The translations under genes were made by a program, and so were the position numbers. The notes under the pieces were generated by a model. It did no database searches. It had not been told where the DNA came from and saw nothing but the letters and a program-made list of their open reading frames with translations. A stretch of 64,000 nt of DNA from Archegozetes longisetosus (Eukaryota > Arthropoda > Arachnida > Sarcoptiformes > Trhypochthoniidae): NCBI GenBank assembly GCA_018873245.2, contig JAEMBT020000001.1:11500220-11564219 (forward strand). Reading direction: 5' to 3'. Numbering within the stretch: position 1 is the stretch's first letter; each line of letters opens with the position of its first letter. Positions 46,441-58,462 of this stretch are shown here, piece by piece.

Positions 46441-46649
46441 TAACTATGAGTTCGTCTAAGCGTAGTCGTTTGGTCCACTCTGGGTCTGTCGCCGAGGCCC
46501 AGGTGCAGCCTCAGCATGCAATCGGTGAAGATCTGTCCTTGTTAGATGACCAGAGTCGGATTGGGATAATCACCGAGCTTCAAGTCGATGATGATGTGTG
46601 TGGAAATGGAGTAGGAACAAGAGCTCTGTTCGGTTTTTGCTTTCACTAA
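46434..46649 (+). CDS. Short ORF of unknown origin, less AT-rich than surroundings
   Basis: The 68-aa reading from 46446 (MSSSKRSRLVHSGSVAEAQV) has balanced composition and codon use unlike the AT-rich surroundings, which suggests a real coding relic or part of a mobile element. No family recognised. It is followed at once by a low-complexity ACTACTA tract, so it is probably truncated. Confidence 0.25.
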   Translation: MSITMSSSKRSRLVHSGSVAEAQVQPQHAIGEDLSLLDDQSRIGIITELQVDDDVCGNGVGTRALFGFCFH

Positions 46650-46760
46650 CACTACTAACATTGCTATCACTACTATTGCTAATACTACTATTACTAATAC
46701 TACTAACGTTACTACTAATGTAACCTAACCTAAACTAATCTAACCTAATATAACTCAAAA
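46648..46760. repeat. ACTAAT/CTAACCTAA simple repeat
   Basis: A tract of ACTACTAAC-like trinucleotide repeats grades into CCTAACCTAA-type repeats. The latter resemble the arthropod telomere unit TTAGG in reverse, but only a few degenerate copies exist, so this is at most an interstitial remnant. Confidence 0.55.
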
Positions 46761-48845
46761 AATAGTACTATTGGGTATACAACTCCAATATAAAATTCTT
46801 ATTCATTTGCCATCTCCATAATAACATAATAGTTTAGGGTAAAATTGATCGGAGTTCTTTCAACGATTATCGGTTATTTATTTCTAATATCAATTTAAAT
46901 TTAGTATTTTTAAATTAAAGAATAAATATGAATCAAATTTGTTTTCACTGAAAATATAAGTGAGATTTATATTTATCTTGAAACATCAAGCTTGATTTCT
47001 CTGAACTTTAGAAAAACTTTCAAAATACTCGACTGAAAATTTTATTACTATTGTGAGTACATAAAATATTTCGCACTTACAAGTTAACAATTACTGATAG
47101 GACTCAATGTCCTATTTCTAAATTATTAACTGCAAACAACTTTTTCTCTGAATCCGGACTATTTTCGGATTCAAAAATACGTGTGTAAATAACTTATTGA
47201 CAACTTATCAATAAGTGAACTTTGAGTTTCCTTGTAGCTGGCCACGTAGCTAGTCAGCAACAAATGACCAGTGAATAACATTGTTGAACGACAATCGAAA
47301 TCTACGCGAAAGTTTTCGCCTCAACTCTAAACGTATTTAAAGAGTCATTTGAGGAGTTGAGTGGGTAGTTCGTGTCTGACTTATAGATAGTTAATTTAAT
47401 GTACAATTCTTTTGTGGCATTTAATAAAGTATTTTATACGCAAAGCTCTAATTCGTTCTGTTATTGGAAGAGTGAGTAAAGAATAGAGAGAAGTGCAAAG
47501 CATTCCATCATAAGACGCTTTTGCATTGGCATCATTATAAAGATTCAGATAAGAATGCTTAAGCTCAATTTTTTAAATGTCCAAAATCTAAACATATTTA
47601 ATTATCTATTATTCAGACTAAGTTTTATAATCTATTATTTAAAATCTTGTGCAAGAATAACAGTAAATACCATTATGTTTCCTAATTGACTTCACATTTA
47701 ATAGAAATAATGAAAAATCGATTGATACAAGAATGCGAAGTTTACGATAACATAATATTGTTCACTATAGCATGGCTAATAAAAAAATTCAATTAATAGA
47801 TTTATAAATTCATTTCAGTGACTGTTTCACACAAGTTAATGAATATGAATAAAAATATACATTTATACGTTGAAAATATAACATTTGTTACAATAATTAA
47901 ATCTAACAAAATGCAATTTTATCTCTTAACGAATAATCAATAGAATGAGATTAAGTCATTACCTCAATTGTTGAGTGTTAAATTTATAGAATATTGGATG
48001 AAGTTTATTAATCAACACAATTGCTTAACATTTGTTACTGAAAATATATCTGAATAATAAATACTAAAACGTAGTTAAATGTAATCAAATAATTTGCTAA
48101 AATGACCAGATAACACAATGTACCCTTTAATTGAGAATATAAGCTCAAATTTTTTTGTTATAAAGCCGCTGTTTCATAAATGAATGTTTATTTTCAACAA
48201 AATTCAAAATAAAAGTTAGGTCTTTTCAATTTACAGATTGACATAACTTAGTTCGAATAATCATTTGTTGGTACTACGCTATGCATCAATTGATCGGCTA
48301 TAGCGTGTGAGTAAAATCAGGACATTGTAAATTTCAATTCATCTATTAGATTTCAAATTAAATCAGTCTGAACATTTTTTTGAACCAAATTAAACTAATC
48401 TTTCCATTGTGGAACATATTAAGAAATTGAAAATAAATAAAGCCAAGTTTGATTTTTGTTATTATTTCATTGAATATTCGAAGGATCAGTTAAGATCACT
48501 TATCTGGTTATTTCACTTGATTATAATGATACAAAAACATGACCTTAAAGCTAGTCAATAAAGTACTAATTTATTTATTATGAGAGAAGAACAAATTTTA
48601 CTGGATTTGACTGAGCTGCTAGCCTCTTGGTTTATTACCAGTGAAGATAGAAAACAGCTCAGTATGGTAAATACTATACACTTTTAATTAAAACGCTTAT
48701 TGTGAAATTCTAAAACAGTCTAGTGATTTACCATATAGAAATAATGTTAACAATAAGACTTATTTTGAAAATTTTTATTTCGAAAAACTCAGTATTCTCA
48801 GCAAGCTTTAGCAACACTGTATAATACTGTGTGCCGCTTTATTTT
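46761..48845. other. Gene-free stretch with one LTR-like block
   Basis: No coding exon seen. Between about 47150 and 47480 a less AT-rich block holds TATTTAAAG, GTGGGTAGTTCGTGTC and AATAAAG in the order of a promoter and poly(A) signal, as in a solo LTR, but I could not define its ends or a target duplication. Confidence 0.4.
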
Positions 48846-49770
48846 CAAAGGAGAAGGGACGATAAGCAATTGTGTCTGGGCGAAGTGATCTGACCCCATA
48901 TAAACATTCACTATTATGGGTCACATATAATAGTGAAATATTAAAACATAATTTCCACAGGTTTAAAAGAAAATGAATTTTAATTGATTTTTATATAATG
49001 GGTTCTACAGGAAACTAACCTTATTTCAAAAACTAATTTGACTCCCGTACCACCTCTCAATTAGAACTAAATTTTCATTGTATATGTATCAAAAGTACGA
49101 AATGTCTTTAGGAAATTTTCATAGCTGATTAAGGCCTAGAACATATTCAAAACCTCATTCAAAAATGAACTAGTTTTTCACGCTTCAATTTTTTAATAAT
49201 AAAGTAAAAGGTCTAGAAACATCACCCATCGTTTTACTGACTGAGCTATCGAGGTAGTGTTATTAGTAGAAAGTAAAAATAGAACTTTTATGCTTACTAC
49301 TCAGATCTAATCATTCATTGTCCAATCCAGTTCATCCATGAATAATACCTCAACATATAATTCATTTGAGCATTACTTACTTCACAGTCAAAAAATAATG
49401 AACTTATTCTGTTGATAACTCCATATACAAATAGCTAACTTTGTATGAGGTATTGGATATGTTTCAAACCTTAAGCAGTTATGAAACTTTTCTAAAAACA
49501 TTTTTCATTTTTAATACATGTACTATGAAAGTTTAGTTCTAATTGAGAGGTGGTACAGGGATAAAATTAACTTTTGGAGTCAAGTCTCCCATAGAACCAA
49601 TTACAGAAAAATCAATTAAAATCAAAATTCTATTAAACTTGTGGAAATTATGCTTTAATATTTTACTGTCACGTGTGGCCCCTAATAGTGAATGTTTATA
49701 TGTGGTCAAATCACTTCGTCCAGACACAATAGCTTATTATTCCTCTCTGTTCTCCCTTCTATCAAGTAGG
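48846..49770. mobile_element. Foldback element with about 325-bp arms
   Basis: The left arm (48846-49170) and right arm (49440-49770) are imperfect inverted copies: TTGTGTCTGGGCGAAGTGAT, CATATAAACATTCACTATTA and CCACCTCTCAATTAGAACTA occur at the left, and their complements, with scattered changes, at the right. The loop is about 270 bp. Frames over the right arm are not coding. No transposase. Confidence 0.82.
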
Positions 49771-50580
49771 ATTTAAATATCAAAACATATAAGCTCTTAT
49801 TTTTCAAAGGACTATTATCAGAATGAGCATTTTATTTATTCGTTTAACTCATTAGTGTATTAAACAATTTTATTCAATTGAGATCGCTTTTACATATCTT
49901 GAGCTAATTTTGAGCTTGGAGCGCAGCGCAGCTCAAAGCTATGTTATGTTCATCAATAATTACCAGATAGTTAAGTTTTTACCACCCATATTCTATCTTT
50001 AAACAAAGAATAAAATGAAAATAAAAGTATCTAGTGACTTTCAATCTAGAATATATGTTATTACTTTAAATCAAAAATTTGTGTACAAAAGTAACATTAA
50101 TGATCATGCAGTTAACAAATGTTAAAGTATTTTTAAGGGTATTAACATTAAGAGAAATAATGAAAAATCAATTCATATAATGAGTATACAATTAATATTT
50201 CGAAAGCATAATGAATAAGTTTATTATTAACAGAAACAGCTATAAAAGAACAACCAATCAATAGATTTATATTTTTAGTTCACTGTTGTTGCTTGATAGT
50301 AGATAAATTGAAGAAAGTATGAATGTTTTTCATAGTAAAAATATATAATTTGGAGGAATTAATAGTAATTCAATTAATCTCAATAAAAAATCAAAATTAT
50401 TGTTCAAAGTGTAATATAATAAAATCATCAGCTCATTTGTTGAATACAAGAATGTATAGAATCTATTATTTACTATTATAGTTAAACTGTTAATTCTGGG
50501 AATAAGAGTGTCTTGTGAAAATAACAACAAAAAACATATGACTAATAAAACAATATAAATACACCTTTGTGGTAATAACT
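49771..50580. other. Sequence upstream of ionotropic receptor A
   Basis: From about 50410 onward it is similar to sequence from 58245 onward upstream of receptor B, so the tandem duplication includes some 5' flank. No exon supported; any signal-peptide exon of the receptor remains unidentified. Confidence 0.45.
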
Positions 50581-53172
50581 ATGTGGAAAAGAACAAATTT
50601 TCACAAAAATGAATTCAAAGTTGCAATAAATCCGGTATGATATAATTAATAAAAGCTTATTCAACTTGATTGTATCTATTGACTCGTTATAGATTGCTCC
50701 ATTTACTTATCTGTATGAAACTAACTCAACAGATCGATGGCAATTATTCGATGGGATAGAGTATTATTATTTGAATACATTATCTGAAGTTTTCAATTTA
50801 ACTTATTCTTTGGTTTATGCAAATAAACTATGGGGAAATAAGTTACCTAATGGACAGTGGAATGGTATTATGGGCTACATTACTCGAAATGTAAATACTA
50901 TTACATAGTAAATCAATTTTTTAAAATAAAACTATAACCTCAATAATTTATAAATCTGAAATAATCAATTTTTACAAGAGGTGTAAATTATATTTTTATA
51001 TTAACAGTTGATAAGTATGATACTGTACTCAATGAAAAATTTGTGTTTAAATTTAATTATGCTTAACTAATTACAATAATTTAGTTGAAAAACCAATTCA
51101 TCTAACTTGAATTCATCGTTTTAACTTATGAAAAAGGGCTAACATGATATACATATAGATGTTATTTTTCTTTTAATTCATTGATACTTCTGTTTTTATT
51201 TTTTAGGAAACGGATTTTGGTTTGGGAGGAATAAGTGTCGATTTCGATAGAGAACAAGTGGTTGACTTCACGAGAAGTTATCATTTTTCACCGATCACTT
51301 TCATAACACAAGCACCAAAACTTGTGAATAATTCAACAATTTTGTTCACAATCTTCTCAAAACAAATATGGTTTTTAATGTTCATTACATTATTGATTAT
51401 TAGTGTTTTCACGAAATATGTTTATAAATTGAATTATTTCTCAATAGTTTTATGTCCTCTATTGAAACAAAGTAAGTGATAAAACCGAATGATATGAATA
51501 CATTCAGAGATTTATTCAATAAATCCTAGGCTATTGGACTAAGATACCAGAATCGATAGGACTTTATATTTACTTGACTTCATGGATGCTTTCTTGTATA
51601 GTGATATCTTCAGCCTATGCAGGATTATTATCATCGGTGATGGCAATACCAAATATGACTCCAACTATCAAATCATTTTATGAATTAGCTGAAGCTCAAA
51701 AAGAAGAAAGAATTATAGTATCTGTATATCTTCATTCGATTCACTATAAAATGATTAAAGTTGAGTAATGTTGATCACTCTTATTTTCTAAGGTTGAGTT
51801 ATATTAGTACAGCTGCCTATTTTTCATATCGACTTTGATTTGAGTGCTTCATTTGAGTTTATTTAGTGTAAACAACATGTGAAAATTTCTTCAAAAAGTT
51901 AAATGATATAGTTATGGATTTTCAATAATTATATAGATGATTTAAATTCTTAAAGCTAAGAGGAACAATTAGAAATGATTATAATAGATATAAGAAGTAG
52001 TTAAGAAATAAATTGTAGGATTTTGACTGCACTATCAGCATTTCGATTTATTATTGTACATTGTGGTCATTACAGTTTTAGTTCGATCTATCTACAGTAC
52101 CTCAATCGAGTATTTAAAATTAGATGTGCTTAAACATATCCTGTTAATTCGAAGTACAATTTGGGTTTCGGGTTTCCAGGTAAACTTCATTTCGGGTAAA
52201 CATGGATTAATTGGAACTCATTAAATATTGTATCTTTTTAGTTATATAAAAATAACAAAGCTAACAATATGTATTCGATTCCATATAATATAGGATATAT
52301 AATTCTTCACATTAATGATATGAAATCAATTCTTAACTGAAGTCCGGATCTAATAAATTTAGATTTAATTTTGATAAGGAAATTAAATTAGAAGACTAAT
52401 TTGGCTTAAATGTTCATGTATAGGTTCTAAATATATTTCTAAAGGTACTTTTTTCTTGAAAATGAAAGTGACCACTGATCGTTTTCTATACAATTTTCAT
52501 TTAATAATATTTAGAATAGTGTTCTAAGAATCATATATAGTACATTTTTGTTAAAAATTAATTTTATGTTTTATATTTTGTTTTATATGAAAGTCTGGAG
52601 GATGTGAATTTTGCAAAGATATGATGAAATCAATTATAGGAACGACTGAATATTCAAGCAGATATGCAAACATCATCAAAAGTAGTCGACGTCAAGAGGC
52701 TTATATTTCAACTCAAGATAGTCTGTCTATTGCTATTTCATCTGATCCGATGTCATTCTATTTAGCGATAGAAGAAAATTCATTTCTTTATATAACTCAC
52801 ATCGCTATGGCTATGAAGAAGGACTTAAATTGGAAGAATGAATTGAATTATGTGTAAGCATTGATAGATTGCTGAATTTCTGAAATCATTACCTAAGCTA
52901 ATTTATATCTTTTAAGTACTTTACTGATGCAAACCAGTGGCTTTTTTATTAATTGGGAACAAAGAGTTTATAATAGATATAAACAATTTTTAAATCAAAT
53001 CAATGGATTCTATGATAAGAAGTATATTCATGAAAATAACAAGTTTCGCAGTGGATTAAAGTTAATGAATTTAGACTCTTTTTTCTATCTATTGATTTTT
53101 GGACTAATTATATCAATAGTTCAATATTTTATCGAGTATTTGATATTAAAATTAAAAAGGTTAATTTTATGA
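50581..53172 (+). CDS. Ionotropic receptor (IR) A, six exons
   Basis: Exons 50581-50634, 50693-50890, 51207-51471, 51530-51759, 52594-52853 and 52917-53172 join in phase at GT-AG sites to 420 aa. S1 reads EFKVAINPIAPFTYLYE, then LWGNKLPNGQWNGIMG and DFGLGGISVDFDREQVVDF. TM1 is IWFLMFITLLIISVF, and TM2 includes SSAYAGLLSSVMAIP in place of the iGluR SYTANLAAF motif. S2 spans exons 4 to 6, and the last helix is FYLLIFGLIISIVQYFIEYL. This is the architecture of arthropod IRs, glutamate-receptor-derived chemosensory channels. The usual S1 arginine context is absent, as in divergent IRs. No signal peptide at this ATG, so a 5' exon may be missing. Sister copy B lies 7.9 kb downstream. Confidence 0.85.
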
Positions 53173-53399
53173 CTACATAACTATTGAAAATATTTTAAAA
53201 GATTAATACTAACAATAATTACAACATAAATGACAATAAATTTTTAAATTTATTTATGTATTAATTAATTTCTGAATAATTAAAGTCATTAAACTCTTAC
53301 TGTTAACGTTAACCTTAATAATATTTGCTAAAGTTTGATAAGAAATTAAATTTAGATTCAATCAGATTTACACAGTCTTAACAATTTGTGGCGATCAGT

Positions 53400-53445
53400 A
53401 ACTATCAATGGCTCTATCAATGGCTCTATCAATGGTTCTATAAGT
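53400..53445. repeat. CTATCAATGG short tandem repeat
   Basis: Three to four near-identical units of CTATCAATGGCT lie in tandem. Confidence 0.75.
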
Positions 53446-53769
53446 GACCATTAGTATAGTATTAGTAATGACCAATTTTTATTGTATAAAAGGCATTTGT
53501 GAAATAAATTTTAAAGTTAGTTGTAATAAAGACTTCTAAAGAAAACTTGTCTATAATTACTTCATATATCTGATGGTAAGATTGCTGGGTAAGCAATTTC
53601 TATTGAGACAGTCATAGCTTGCAAAAGTCTTGAACTTATATTGTATAAGTTCATATACTAGTGATTATAAGTTCTCGATTATTATTTGTAAAACTAACAA
53701 TAGTTTGAACTTTTTTTTACACATGATCCCGCATAAATAAAGTATATAAGAACTAACAATAAGCGGTAG

Positions 53770-54570
53770 ATGATGCCATTTCCGGACACACCCTTTTGAT
53801 GATTGATCCTAATATTACTCGGTGTGTGGAGTCTAACGATATAGCACATGCCATGTTTTTCCACAAATTACGTGAAATTTTTGATCTTTTAATAATTATT
53901 ACATACCCCAGGCACCCACTTTTGCTGATCGATTCTAATAGTACTCGATATAGTGAGTTGAATGATATATTACATGCCCATATTCTATCAATAAATTACT
54001 TAAAAATGAAATATTTTAAAAACTGAAAAATAGTTCTATCGCTAGGTATACCCTCCGAAATGCGATATAAGATAATTCTCTATAAAATAATTAAGTATCC
54101 ACGTGCATGATTTAACCTAAGTGAAAACTGCGTCAGGTCACGAAGCGTTCCGAATGAAGCGATCTGACATTATCTTCAGCTAAGTTTAAATTGGGTTCGT
54201 GGTGGTTAGGTTAAACGAGTCGCCAATAGGTACTTTGAGAGAAGGATGAATGGAGAGGGGATGTCTGGGGTGGTAAGGTGGGTGTCTGGATATATAAAAA
54301 ATCAAAATTCTCACCTAATTTATAGATAAAACATGGCATGTGATATATTATTAGACTCCACATCGAGTACTACTAGGATCTATCATCAAAAGTAGGTGCT
54401 CGCAAAGGGTACAATTATCAAACTATTTCTTGAATTTTTATAAAATTAATTTTTTACGTAATTTATGGACAGAATATGGGCATGTAATATATCATTTGAC
54501 TCCTCACATCGAGTACTATTAAGATCGATCATCAATAGTATTTGCCCAGAAAAGGCACCCATTACCCCGG
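53770..54570. mobile_element. Foldback element sharing its loop with the 43.7-kb foldback
   Basis: The arms 53790-54015 and 54330-54550 are inverted copies, each itself made of two related sub-units (GATYGATYCTAATAKTACTCG, ACATGCCCATATTCT and similar). The loop near 54083-54235 carries TATCCACGTGCATGATTTAA and GGGTTCGTGGTGGTTAGGTT, the complement of the loop of the element at 43683-44336. Non-coding. Confidence 0.78.
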
Positions 54571-54724
54571 CTGACTCTCTTTACAAGATTTTTAACATCT
54601 TATATAAACAAAATAGATCTGAATTGTTATTCTTTTAAAATATGAACTGCATTTCATGGCAAATGTTAATAATCCTAATCACAAAAAAATCCGGAAACCC
54701 ATGACAATTTTGAGAATTCATTTT

Positions 54725-54790
54725 TTTTACCTAAACCCGATTCAACACTTATGGGAAATATTAAAAGATATTGTTGAGAAAGAATAAAAA
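54725..54790 (+). pseudogene. Short Tc1/mariner transposase scrap
   Basis: LNPIQHLWEILKDIVEKE is readable, the conserved C-terminal motif of a Tc1-type transposase, in front of and separate from the larger Tc1 copy that follows. Confidence 0.65.
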
Positions 54791-55854
54791 AATTTTAATT
54801 GTGGGTCACGAAAATAAACCAAATATGGAACAATTTATAATTAGAGGTATAGGAGTCATTTAACAAAAGCATGAAAGAAAGCATTGAAAGGTGTATAGCT
54901 GCAGTTGCCGAACGTTCACTTCTTATTACGTCTTAGTTTTAAGGGGAAATTGTATCAAGAAATCACGGACGTGATCGACATACTCAAGTCCAATGTCAGA
55001 GGAATTATCAATAGGTATAAGAATACCAAATCCCCAGCAAACAAGGATGGACGGGGCCGAAACATGCTGCTGACAGCCCATGAGAGTCAGGGTATTGTTC
55101 GAGAGACCCTTAAAAGTCTAAAGATATCGGCGCAAAAAATTATTAGTATGGTGGAAACTCAGCATGAAATCACCATCAGCGCTTCGACTATACGAAAAAT
55201 TCTCAACAGAACCAGTTTTAAGGGCAGGGCGTCCTGTAAAAAGCGTTTTATTAGCCTCTTAAACAGAAAATTTCGACTCCAATGGGCACATGACCATTAT
55301 TGGTATCCGAAAGGGTTTTAGGGCACCGTCCTTTGGTTCGACATTCATGGGTCAGTTAAACGTTAATTGGTTTGAAGAAGGCAAGGAGAAGACTTAAATT
55401 TGACTGTTTACATGGCACTGTTAAACATAGATACGAATATACTATGGTTTGGGGATGCTTTTCTACCAGTGGAGTGAGTGATTTAGTAATGATTGAGGAC
55501 ACAATAGATCGATTTATTTATATAAATATATTGCGCTACTATTTAAAGAAGTTTGTGCGTGAACTTAGTCTCCCGAATGGCCTCCTTTACAAAAGGACAA
55601 TGACCCCAAGCATACTGCTTGTATCACCTAAGAGTTTTTCGGCGGTCAGAAGCCAATGTTCTCCAATGGCCTTCCTAAAGTCCTGACCTTAAACCCATAG
55701 AGCATCTTTGGAACTAAGTTGAGCAGCAGATGCGACCAGTCTCCAACATTAGAATTAAAGATCTCATCACAACGTTGGTTTTGATCTGCTCCTCGGTTGG
55801 GCCCGAAACGTGTCAGAAATTAGTTGATAGTATGGAGGAGCGTATTGATGAGGT

Positions 55855-57393
55855 TACTGATGAGCGAGTCCGGACCTTAAGACGGTTAAAGACCTGGGAC
55901 CTGAGGTCCTGAGGTCCTAAAGTCCGAGTCCGAGTCCTTATATTTGGCAGAAGTCCAGGTTCGGGTCCTGAGCTTGAGGTCCGGGTCTTTGATAAAGACT
56001 TTAGGTCCTGGACTCGGACTCCCTTTTAAACTTAAATTTAACAATAGACAAAATATTATCATTCAAAAATTTTAACTTTTATTAAATCATTGATAGTAAG
56101 ATCAATTATTAATAATATAATATTAATAATTTATTTTAAACTTGCAAAATAAGGGATTCATGAAATGAGATACACGCAAGGTCTAGCAGAATTAGCGCTC
56201 AATTAACTTCTCTTTTTGCTGATAAAATTCCTAGATTTTGAAAATACATGTTTTGAAGGGACACTCGATGCTGGGATAATAAGTATTTCGAATGCAAACT
56301 GTTTCTGTTGTTGTTTCCCCCTGCACAGCCCACAACTAAGGCCAGGGGTCGCCGCTTTTACTCAGTGGTATCGCAGCGAGGATAGTGTCACAGTTTTAAG
56401 AGGACACACCTGAGCCCTCCGAGTCTGTCGTCTGGTGGTCTCAGAGACCAGACTCTACCGAGTTACGACCCTCGGTTTGGGACCGCGGTCGTCGAAGATC
56501 CCCCTGAGCCTTCTCTTCCCTCCCGGCCCAGTGTTACCTGGTTAGAAGGAAGCAGTACGCCACAGTGGGATTCGAACCCGCTCCCCAAGGGTTGCTCTGT
56601 CAGTGTTTTGACCACTACGCCAACAGACTTGGGTAATGCAAACTGTGAAAGATGAGGAAATTCTAAACAATTTTTTCCACCAAAACAAAGGCTCAGTTCT
56701 CTAATCAGCGATAAGCAAACTTAAATACTTTTCAATTTCATCATATGTTTCAACTCTTGTATTTTATAAATTTAAAGACAAACGAAACATTTGAACTTAC
56801 AATTTTAATTTGAATGATCTGATGATAATTTTTATTGAAGAAAACAAATACCTGTTTTACAGTTTGATCATTCTCAGAGAAATAGAGTTTCAAGCGAAGG
56901 TCAAGTATGGCAGCTAATTTTGTGATATCAATTTCAAGTAAATCTTTATACTTATCAAACTTCAAAAGCATATTTTCAGTACAAGGTTCAATCGAACTGT
57001 TACTTGGATTATTGTGATCATTTAATTGTTAATAAAAAGTTTGAGAATTAGCAAAATTAAGCATATGCTTATATATTTAGATCGTGATATAAGTTTGTTG
57101 CCTGTTTGAATGGTTTCAAAAAGTCACTCATTCCTCGCATAAAAACCAATCATTATCAGAATATTTCACTTACAGATTTGTTTTGTATCGGAGTCAGGGT
57201 CTTGAGGCCCGAATGTTAAAGACTCGAAGAACCAAGGTCCCGAGTCCGGGTTCGAGTCTTAAGGTCGAGGTCCGAGTCCGAGTCCAGGTCTTCAGTTTTC
57301 CAAGAGGTCTGAGTCCGGGTCCTGGGTTAGAGGTCCAGGTCCCAGGTCCGAGTCTTTCAAAAAGACCTGAAGACTCGGACCTGCTCATCACTA
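55855..57393 (-). mobile_element. hAT transposon relic nested in Tc1
   Basis: Its ends are TACTGATGAGC and, inverted, TAGTGATGAGC, flanked by the 8-bp duplication GATGAGGT (55847-55854 and 57394-57401). Subterminal blocks consist of GGTCCGAGTC-type motifs (55868-56020 and 57187-57385). A transposase remnant is read on the minus strand at 56971-56750 (ITKLAAILDLRLKLYF, the AALLDPRFK region of hAT transposases). The insertion interrupts the Tc1 transposase between two codons of its C-terminal motif. It shares the YARTGATGAGC terminus with the element at 10838-11596. Confidence 0.92.
56303..56634 (-). mobile_element. tRNA-derived SINE with 12-bp target duplication
   Basis: On the minus strand the head reads TGGCGTAGTGGTC (A box) and GGGTTCGAATCCCACTG (B box) at Pol III spacing, followed by a GC-rich body of about 250 bp and a short CAACAACAGA tail. 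The direct repeat AATGCAAACTGT occurs at 56291-56302 and 56635-56646. The body is far less AT-rich than anything nearby. It sits inside the hAT element. Confidence 0.93.
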
Positions 57394-57684
57394 GATGAGG
57401 TTATTAAGTATGAGAAGTCCCACTAGTTATTAGTCATAGTTTTAGTCTAATTGCTAATTGTTATAATTAGTTATCCGACCATATTTGGTGCAAATATTGG
57501 GTATAATTGGTATAGAATAAGAATCATATTCTAACTACGGATTAATTATGTTATGGAATTGGCTAAAGCTAGCTTAGTCTATAAACTAATTTGCGAAAAT
57601 TCTTTGATATACTTAAGTTATGTTTAAGTAAATAATAATTTATTTTAAAAATAGGTTAACAGATTATTTTTGATGCTCAGTGTA

Positions 57685-58462
57685 TATTTCTGAAATTGGC
57701 GTGCAAAAATTTTTGAGATGATGGTTACATTCCCATCTGTTCCAACAGTTCGACTAATGAACATCTATGATATGGACATCATTTAAAAGGTTTTTGCACA
57801 CCGTTCCCAGAAATATAAGTCTTAAGCATATCAGATGAAAGGTTCAAGAGTTCACTTTTGAAATTTTGAACAATACTCATTAAAGATCAATTAACTATTA
57901 ATTATTAATATATAAAATGTGTGTTTTGACCAGGTTTTGCAAACGATTGTACGTCTTTGACACTAATTATTACTTCTAATAATTCTATTCCTTTAGCATA
58001 AAAATAAGTTGTCTTCAGTTGACATTATTTGATCAAATATTTTAACGTTTGGTTATAAGACAGCCCTAAGCGTCGCTTAGCAACCTTTATAAAGGCGAAG
58101 ATTCAAGATATTTGAGTGATATTCTATTAGTAGACAAGATAATTTGAAAAGTAAAAAGTAAAAAGAGAAAAGTGAAAAATGGAAAGTGAAGAACGAAAAG
58201 TGGAAAGTGAAAAGTGGTGAAGGATTTGAGTCACCATCCAAAATAATACAATAAAATCGTTAGCTTATTTGCTTGCACATAAGAATGTATAAAATTCATT
58301 ATTCATTGTTACTGCTAAACGCTTAATTACTAGAATAAGAGTGACTTTTGTGAAAATAGTGACAACAAAAAATATACAAGTAACGATATAAAGTATTAAT
58401 ATAATTCAGTTTTATAGTAATACAATAAAAAACAATATAAATACACCTTTTTGGTAATAACT
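57685..58462. other. Sequence upstream of receptor B, with purine-rich repeat
   Basis: At 58150-58220 a GAAAAGTG-type purine tract repeats (AAAGTGAAAAATGGAAAGTG). From about 58245 the sequence is homologous to the 5' flank of receptor A. Confidence 0.6.

Larger units (their letters stand above)
54850..57682 (+). mobile_element. Degenerate Tc1 transposon split by a hAT element
   Basis: The transposase relic is read in several frames: a paired-like HTH (54905-55321, AHESQGIVRETLKSLKISAQ), then LHGTVKHRYEYTMVWGCFS, MIEDTIDRFIYINIL, and YKRTMTPSILLVSPKSF replacing the second catalytic Asp region. It ends LVDSMEERIDEV, interrupted at 55854 and resumed after 57401 as IKYEKSH and a stop. The right terminus is CTCAGTG before TA (57683-57684). 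A left TIR is not recognisable. The copy is inactive. Confidence 0.85.

Noticed and set aside
46700-46745. Telomeric TTAGG array
   Set aside because: Only a few degenerate CCTAA units after an ACT-type simple repeat; not a telomere.
47150-47480. Solo LTR
   Set aside because: Promoter- and poly(A)-like strings are in order but ends, target duplication, primer-binding site and a second copy were not found.
49238-49260. tRNA-like A-box (minus strand, GATAGCTCAGTCAG) in a foldback loop
   Set aside because: No B box or cloverleaf follows at the right distance, so it is at best a tRNA half and probably chance.
57183-57398. Overlapping open frames on both strands in the GGTCCGAGTC block
   Set aside because: Repeat artefact of the hAT subterminal array; Pro/Gly/Arg/Ser-rich in all frames.
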